From NCBI RefSeq assembly GCF_023283845.1, contig NZ_JAKILC010000001.1, positions 465,998 to 529,997 on the forward strand: DNA of 64,000 nt, read 5' to 3'. This stretch comes from Shewanella marinintestina. Lineage in GTDB: Bacteria > Pseudomonadota > Gammaproteobacteria > Enterobacterales > Shewanellaceae. A program made the translations under genes and the position numbers. Under the pieces are notes generated by a model. It was given only the letters and a program-made list of their open reading frames with translations. It did no database searches and had not been told where the DNA came from. Numbering within the stretch: position 1 is the stretch's first letter; every line of letters begins with the position of its first letter. Positions 59,362-64,000 of this stretch are shown here, one piece after another.

Positions 59362-61122
59362 ATGTTAGGTTTGCTTGCCGTGCAACTGAGAGATTACCAA
59401 CAACAATCGGTTGACGCTGCCGTTAGCCATTTCAAAAAAAGTACTGACTCCGCAGTGCTCGTATTGCCAACGGGTGCAGGAAAAAGCATTGTCATTGCTG
59501 AGCTTGCACGCATTGCCAAAGGCCGCGTCTTAGTATTAACTCATGTCAAAGAGCTCGTTGCTCAAAATGCAGAGAAAGTTGGCTTACTAACAGAAAAAGC
59601 CCAAATATATTCAGCGGGACTTAATCAAAAATCAACAGCAGGTAAAACAGTTGTTGCCAGTATTCAATCCGCGGTTAAACAACCAAGTCAATTCGATGAA
59701 CCCTATAGCTTAGTGATCATTGATGAATGTCACCGTGTTAGCCCTGACAAAGACAGTCAATATCAACAACTCCTTAGCCATTTGCATTCAAAAAATAGCA
59801 ACATTCGATTACTTGGCTTAACAGCAACTCCTTACCGCCTCGATTTAGGTTGGATCTATCGCCATCATTACCACGGAAAAATAGGCAATACTGAAAAGCC
59901 CGTGTTTGAAAATTGCATATTTGAACTACCGATGCGCCCGCTGATTAAACAAGGCTTTTTGAGCCAACCAAAGATGTTTGATGGCCTGAGTGCACAATAT
60001 GATTTTAGTGAACTAACCGCCTCACCAACGGGTGAATACAATGAAAAAGAGGTTAACTCCATTCTTAATCATTGCGGCCGAGCAACTACTGCGATTGTTA
60101 AACAGCTCATCGCCTTTGGCGAACACCGCCAAGGGATCATTATTTTTGCAGCAACGGTTAAACACGCTGAAGAAATCGTCACAAAGCTTGCTGGCGAGCA
60201 AGTCGCGCTCATCACAGCAAAAACATCGCGAGAAGACAGAGATAGTCTTATTGATGCTTTTAAAGCTAAAAAAATTAAATTCTTAGTCAATGTTGCGGTA
60301 CTTACTACAGGGTTTGATGCGCCTCACGTTGATCTTATCGCTATACTTCGCCCAACAGCCTCCGTGAGCCTTTTTCAGCAAATGGTTGGCCGCGGATTAA
60401 GAATTGATAAAAATAAGGCTGAGTGCCTTGTAATTGATTATGCAGCCAACGGTTATGATCTGTTTTATCCAGAGGTTGGCCAACCAAAGCCCAATAGCAA
60501 ATGTAAGCCAGTACAAGTTCATTGTCCCGTGTGCGATTTTGCCAATATATTTTGGGGGCTCACTGATAATGATGGCGATATCATTGAGCATTTTGGTCGT
60601 CGCTGCCAAGCACTGATTGAAACTGACGGCAGCAAGCAACAGTGTGACTTCAGATTCCGCTCTAAAGCTTGCCCTAACTGCGGCGAAGAAAATGATATTG
60701 CCGCTAAAGTCTGTCAGCACTGTCAGGCAATTTTAGTTGATCCAGATAAGCGCCTTAAAGAAGTATTACAGCAGAAGCATCATCACCTTTTTAAATGCCA
60801 AAGTATGTTGCTTGAACCAGAAGCTGAGCGTTTAGTCGTGCGCTATATCGATACCGAAGGCAATGATTTTTGTCGTTACTTCAAAATGCAAACTCCAGCA
60901 CAAATTCGCGCTGTTTTTGCGTTATTTATTTTCCCGCATAGTCGCACTCCAGGTATAAAACACAAAAAGTATAAAACCCCGCAACAGCTTGCGGATGATC
61001 ATGTTTTATTTAGAAAACCTGATTTAATACTACTAAAAAAAGGCAAAAAGGGTTGGGAGTTAATGGAAACAATCTTCGATTATCAAGGTCGATATCAAAC
61101 AGAAAAGTCACACTTTGAGTAA
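59362..61122 (+). CDS. radD: RadD/YejH-type DNA helicase
   Basis: 586 residues, the same length as E. coli RadD. Superfamily 2 motifs: Q-like LRDYQQQSVDAAV, Walker A VLPTGAGKSIVIAELA, DEAH-type box IIDECHR, LLGLTATPYRL, and motif VI QMVGRGLRI. A zinc-finger region follows (CPVCDFANIFWGLTDNDGDIIEHFGRRC and CPNCGEENDIAAKVCQHC). RadD aids double-strand-break repair and RecA strand exchange. It is monocistronic. Confidence 0.95.
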   Translation: MLGLLAVQLRDYQQQSVDAAVSHFKKSTDSAVLVLPTGAGKSIVIAELARIAKGRVLVLTHVKELVAQNAEKVGLLTEKAQIYSAGLNQKSTAGKTVVASIQSAVKQPSQFDEPYSLVIIDECHRVSPDKDSQYQQLLSHLHSKNSNIRLLGLTATPYRLDLGWIYRHHYHGKIGNTEKPVFENCIFELPMRPLIKQGFLSQPKMFDGLSAQYDFSELTASPTGEYNEKEVNSILNHCGRATTAIVKQLIAFGEHRQGIIIFAATVKHAEEIVTKLAGEQVALITAKTSREDRDSLIDAFKAKKIKFLVNVAVLTTGFDAPHVDLIAILRPTASVSLFQQMVGRGLRIDKNKAECLVIDYAANGYDLFYPEVGQPKPNSKCKPVQVHCPVCDFANIFWGLTDNDGDIIEHFGRRCQALIETDGSKQQCDFRFRSKACPNCGEENDIAAKVCQHCQAILVDPDKRLKEVLQQKHHHLFKCQSMLLEPEAERLVVRYIDTEGNDFCRYFKMQTPAQIRAVFALFIFPHSRTPGIKHKKYKTPQQLADDHVLFRKPDLILLKKGKKGWELMETIFDYQGRYQTEKSHFE

Positions 61123-61218
61123 AAATCAATAATACGATTAGCGCGACTTCTAATATCGATTAGAACTATTGCAAAGGCTATGATATAAAGTGCTCAAGCT
61201 AAAATTGAGGAAGCTATT

Positions 61219-61485
61219 ATGTTTGTTGTTATTTTCGGTCGACCAGGTTGCCCTTATTGTGTACGCGCGGTTCAAGTTGCAGAGCAACTAACTGAAAAAC
61301 GTGATGATTTTAAATTCAAATACGTAGACATTCACGCTGAAGGGATCAGCAAAGCCGATTTAGAAAAAACAGTTGGTAAGCCAGTAGAAACCGTACCACA
61401 AATCTTCGTTGATAAAGACCATGTTGGTGGCTGCACTGAATTTGAACAATACGTTCGCGACAATAACTTAATGCCAGCGGCATAA
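61219..61485 (+). CDS. grxA: Glutaredoxin 1
   Basis: 88 residues, GrxA type: VIFGRPGCPYCVRAVQVAEQL has the dithiol CPYC, ETVPQIFVDKDHVGGCTEFEQYV the cis-Pro and glutathione contacts. It reduces ribonucleotide reductase and mixed disulfides with glutathione. An extra Cys after GG (GGC) replaces the more usual Tyr. It converges on the porin gene through a shared terminator. Confidence 0.96.
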   Translation: MFVVIFGRPGCPYCVRAVQVAEQLTEKRDDFKFKYVDIHAEGISKADLEKTVGKPVETVPQIFVDKDHVGGCTEFEQYVRDNNLMPAA

Positions 61486-61500
61486 AAATTATTGATTATA

Positions 61501-61528
61501 AAAAAGGAGGCTTAGGCCTCCTTTTTTA
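61501..61528. terminator. Bidirectional terminator between grxA and DcaP gene
   Basis: AAAAAGGAGGC / GCCTCCTTTTTT stem with a 4-base loop between convergent genes. Confidence 0.9.
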
Positions 61529-61549
61529 TTGTATTTACTATCTACCTTA

Positions 61550-62710
61550 CTAAAGTACGTACTTCATAGAGAAAATCACTCGGTTAAGCTCACCGTCAAC
61601 ACCATTTTCTTTAGTGTTTTTAGCGTACATATATTCAATACCTACTGTTAACGGTTTTACTGGTGAATATAGTAAATTGATATAACCAGAATAAGAGTCT
61701 TTATTGACATTATTCCCGCTCAAATCAACATTATTATCGGCTTTAAAGCCTGAACCAGTAATACTGGTTCTCCACTTATCGTTCCACCAATGACGGTAAG
61801 AAATATAGCCACCATAAGAACCTATGGTTTCAATATCACCATTAGCGTTTAGTACACCAGCGTTCACGTAGTTTAGTGCCATATAACGACCTAATCCTTC
61901 ACCATAGGTTGCAGACATCTTAATATCATCTTGTCCTACAGGGATAACACCGGTAAAGCTCACACCGTAACCAAGCTCAGTCGCATCGATAGGGGTAGCC
62001 GTATCTTTGTTCATTTCAATATTTAGCTGCCTTGCAATACCTGCAAACGTGAAGGCCATGCCACTTTCAGTTTTCATGTTATAACGAGCGACAAAATCAG
62101 GCACCATACCGCTACCACTTGTAACTCGTGCACCAGAAGGATCTCTATAGGTATTCAATGTTGTTTCAGGGTTTTCTGCTGAGAACTGAAAACCACCATT
62201 GGTATAGCGAACCATAGTTTGTCGAACAAAGGGAGTACCATCAGCTGCACCAACAAAATCCAAATTTTCAGGCAGTGCTCCTGGGTTTTGGAACGTTGTC
62301 CACATTTGGCCTGCCGCCCAATTATCAAAACTGACAAATGCTTGTCGTATACGAGGTGAGTAGCTATTAGATACTCGCTCATTACCATCTGTATGAGTCA
62401 TAAAATCTAGTTCAATAAAACCAGTTAGCTTATGCCCATCTAAATCAGTTGAAGTCTTAAAATTAAACCGTGATTCTCTTGCCTGGAAGTCGACAACTTG
62501 TTTCCCATTGCTAGCGTCACCATAAATAGTGCCCGGAACATAAAACTGTCTAGATAAACTGCCCGAACCTGGAGCTCCATTACTATAATCACTGAACATC
62601 ACATCAGCTTTTACATATCCACCAAATTTAAATTCAGTGTCTGCTGCCACACCAAAACTCATTGCTGCAATTGTTGCAGCTCCTATTAACGTAAACCTTG
62701 CTTGTTTCAT
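61550..62710 (-). CDS. DcaP-like outer-membrane porin
   Basis: 386 residues with a strong GGAGAAAGGG site before the ATG. A signal peptide (cleavage near GVAA-DTE) is followed by an FKFGGYVKADVMFSDYS opening, RESRFNFKTSTDLDGHKLTGFIELDFM and the FDNWAAGQMWTTFQNPGALPENLDF segment that are typical of DcaP trimeric porins. The C-terminal residues are aromatic/hydrophobic (FSMKYVL). In Acinetobacter, DcaP takes up dicarboxylic acids; the substrate here is inferred only by family. A 1.1-kb gap precedes the gene. Confidence 0.87.
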   Translation of the reverse strand: MKQARFTLIGAATIAAMSFGVAADTEFKFGGYVKADVMFSDYSNGAPGSGSLSRQFYVPGTIYGDASNGKQVVDFQARESRFNFKTSTDLDGHKLTGFIELDFMTHTDGNERVSNSYSPRIRQAFVSFDNWAAGQMWTTFQNPGALPENLDFVGAADGTPFVRQTMVRYTNGGFQFSAENPETTLNTYRDPSGARVTSGSGMVPDFVARYNMKTESGMAFTFAGIARQLNIEMNKDTATPIDATELGYGVSFTGVIPVGQDDIKMSATYGEGLGRYMALNYVNAGVLNANGDIETIGSYGGYISYRHWWNDKWRTSITGSGFKADNNVDLSGNNVNKDSYSGYINLLYSPVKPLTVGIEYMYAKNTKENGVDGELNRVIFSMKYVL

Positions 62711-63542
62711 TCCCTTTCTCCCTGATATTTTTATTATCTACACAAAATATGACCGAGTTAACATCTGTACAACATTAGCAATAGGTCTATCAGACGAAGG
62801 TAGAACACCACTTACTAATTAATCATATTCGCATTTACCGACACAATATTAGTAAAGAATGAAGCAATGTGTTAATTAACTACGGTTTTTTCATTACCCT
62901 CAAACATATATATAAATTTTCATAGAATAATATTTAAAAAATTAAACACCATTGTTCTTGTCGCAAAACAAAACAATAAAACACATAGAATCAATGAGTT
63001 AAATAACAACAAGGAAAAACTAAAGCGTTAGTCAAAATTTTGTAATGCTAGTGTCATCTTAGATATGACCTGATTAATTCTCGAAAATATATTTCAAAAT
63101 ACCAGCGTGTATAGCTTGAGAGCAGTAAAAACTGCATAAAAATAGAATTGCTCACCTAAAACATCAACTAGATTTCGATAACCAATCAATTAATCAACAT
63201 AAGATTAATACAGTAACAGTTAACATAATGAATGCCATTTATTCGAGTGCCTTTCCTACAAGGGTTTAATCAACGCCTGTATGCTGACGTTGCATCATAA
63301 AAGAATATGAACCGCTGTTTACTTTATAATGTTTCAGGTAAACGATAGTCAGTGAACACGAAAAGAGAACCAAGTTAGCGAAAGAAACTCGATGGCATAC
63401 TCGTTGATTAGTTCGACTTAGATCTATTGGGTAATTAGACGCTAAAACGAATAAAGAACAGTTTTTGACAAAGTATGAATAGAAGAACAGAGAAAACATA
63501 TGAAAGAGATTAAGAAACGCTCAATTCTTAAAAGTACGCGCC
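62711..63542. other. Gene-free region upstream of the DcaP gene
   Basis: About 830 A/T-rich bases. It must contain the porin promoter near 62711-62900. A 77-residue ORF at 63266-63499 on the minus strand has no ribosome site or recognisable motif and is rejected. Weak resemblance to the 158-bp repeat spacer appears around 63440-63470. Confidence 0.5.
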
Positions 63543-63858
63543 TCGATCAATATGCTAGATAGGGCAAAGCCAACTGCATGCTCAATAACAAATGCGGCTG
63601 TTCTGAGTAATGTATTTTCGCTAACGAATTTTTTTGACTTTATTCAAGAGAGATATAGCGATTGTTCTAGAAGTGGTGTGTCTTAGAGGGCTCGAACCTT
63701 TCAATCAATGTGCTAGATAGAGCAACGTCAACTGCATGCTCGATAACAAACGCAATTAGGCTAACTTATGTATTTCACTAACTGAGTGTTTTTGACTTTA
63801 TACAGGGGAGATATAGCGATTGTTCTAGAAGTGGTGGGTCGTGAAGGATTCGAACCTT
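63543..63858. repeat. Two 158-bp tandem repeat units containing decayed tRNA sequence
   Basis: Copy 1 starts at 63543 (TCGATCAATATGCTAGATAG) and copy 2 at 63701 (TCAATCAATGTGCTAGATAG). Shared blocks recur at exactly 158 bp, for example GAGATATAGCGATTGTTCTA at 63650-63669 and 63808-63827. Copy 2 ends within the intact tRNA-Lys, so the unit is tRNA plus spacer. Confidence 0.8.
63674..63749 (-). pseudogene. Decayed tRNA-Lys remnant
   Basis: This lies exactly 158 bp before the intact tRNA. It keeps the encoded CCA, the T-loop core (GGTTCGAG on the minus strand) and traces of the 5' half, but the acceptor stem no longer pairs and the anticodon arm is lost. A further partial remnant follows the same phase at about 63543-63590. 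Confidence 0.6.
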
Positions 63859-63907
63859 CGACCAATTGGTTAAAAGCCAACTGCTCTACCGACTGAGCTA
63901 ACGACCC
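63832..63907 (-). tRNA. tRNA-Lys (UUU)
   Basis: 76 nucleotides including encoded CCA. On the minus strand it starts GGGTCGTTAGCTCAGTCGGT, has anticodon TTT in the loop CTTTTAA, T-loop GGTTCGAATCC, and ends CACGACCCACCA. The acceptor stem GGGTCGT/ACGACCC pairs perfectly. Its wobble U is a substrate of MnmA, encoded in this window. Confidence 0.97.
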
Positions 63908-63949
63908 ATCTAGTATTGCTTTCTACTTCTTTAGCCACTTGCAGAAAAG

Positions 63950-64000
63950 TGGTGGGTCGTGAAGGATTCGAACCTTCGACCAATTGGTTAAAAGCCAACT
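63950..64000 (-). tRNA. tRNA-Lys (UUU), second copy, cut by window end
   Basis: The first 51 bases on the plus strand are identical to the matching part of the preceding tRNA-Lys, including CCA, T arm, and anticodon region. The 5' part lies outside the window. The spacer between the two genes is 42 bp, unlike the 82-bp spacer of the decayed units. Confidence 0.95.

Noticed and set aside
63266..63499. 77-residue minus-strand ORF in the long gap before the tRNAs
   Set aside because: No ribosome site, no homology-like motif, and it sits in A/T-rich sequence beside a decaying repeat.
63543..63907. CRISPR array interpretation of the 158-bp tandem repeats
   Set aside because: Only two units, each containing tRNA sequence, with no short palindromic repeat or unique spacers, and no cas genes nearby.
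63832..64000. Integration (att) site at the tRNA-Lys genes
   Set aside because: tRNA genes are common attachment sites, but no integrase or mobile gene is visible in the window. The repeats are explained by tandem duplication.

Overview
The window reads as a chromosomal segment of a marine gammaproteobacterium, most probably Shewanella. Four things point there: a proteobacterial dedicated sortase (Pds) locus, a monomeric NADP isocitrate dehydrogenase next to the rluE-nudJ-mnmA-hflD-purB order familiar from enterics, a CrbS/CrbR/Acs acetate-switch cluster, and moderate-to-low GC with gammaproteobacterial codon use. The genus is inferred from gene content alone. I see no CRISPR array, insertion sequence, prophage or rRNA.

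Layout. 1-5995: the 3' end of ylqF, a low-molecular-weight phosphatase, a nitroreductase behind Fur-like inverted repeats, a periplasmic DNA ligase (LigE type), dgkA, an orphan outer-membrane beta-barrel and a diguanylate cyclase. 6043-13248: the complete Pds system, with sortase, LPQTG substrate carrying VIT and vWA domains, OmpA-like PdsO, response regulator PdsR and kinase PdsS. 13448-18682: metC, then an accessory-looking group of a sulfotransferase and an aspartyl/asparaginyl hydroxylase-like protein that share the same C-terminal SEC-C zinc tail, facing a TPR-sulfotransferase. 18820-25643: creA, a yegD-like Hsp70, trhO, a GST, a LysE exporter divergent from a MocR regulator with a perfect palindrome between them, and a glycine-zipper protein.

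25698-30683 is a compact N-degron block: aat and bpt attach leucine or phenylalanine to protein N-termini, ClpS recognises them and ClpA unfolds the substrate; infA and cspD sit in the same block. 30934-39373 is housekeeping: icd, rluE, nudJ, mnmA, hflD, purB, roxA. 39464-51846 holds a small DUF4826-like protein, a leucine/valine dehydrogenase, orphan small proteins, a MarR regulator, a DUF1285 protein, a YdiJ-type FAD/Fe-S dehydrogenase, ppsA divergent from its regulator ppsR, an aroH-type DAHP synthase and a thioesterase. 52145-59203 is the acetate-switch region: CrbR-like regulator, a lipoprotein made of 13-residue repeats, the CrbS-like symporter-kinase hybrid and acs. 59362-62710 holds radD, grxA and a DcaP-like porin. 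The end carries one complete and one partial tRNA-Lys(UUU), preceded by a decayed 158-bp tandem repeat containing a tRNA remnant.

The features most worth following up are the paired SEC-C enzymes beside the TPR-sulfotransferase, the carbohydrate-binding-like sensor domain of PdsS, the 13-residue-repeat lipoprotein, the MocR/LysE palindrome, and the decaying tRNA-Lys repeat. None is proven to be a new system from sequence alone.
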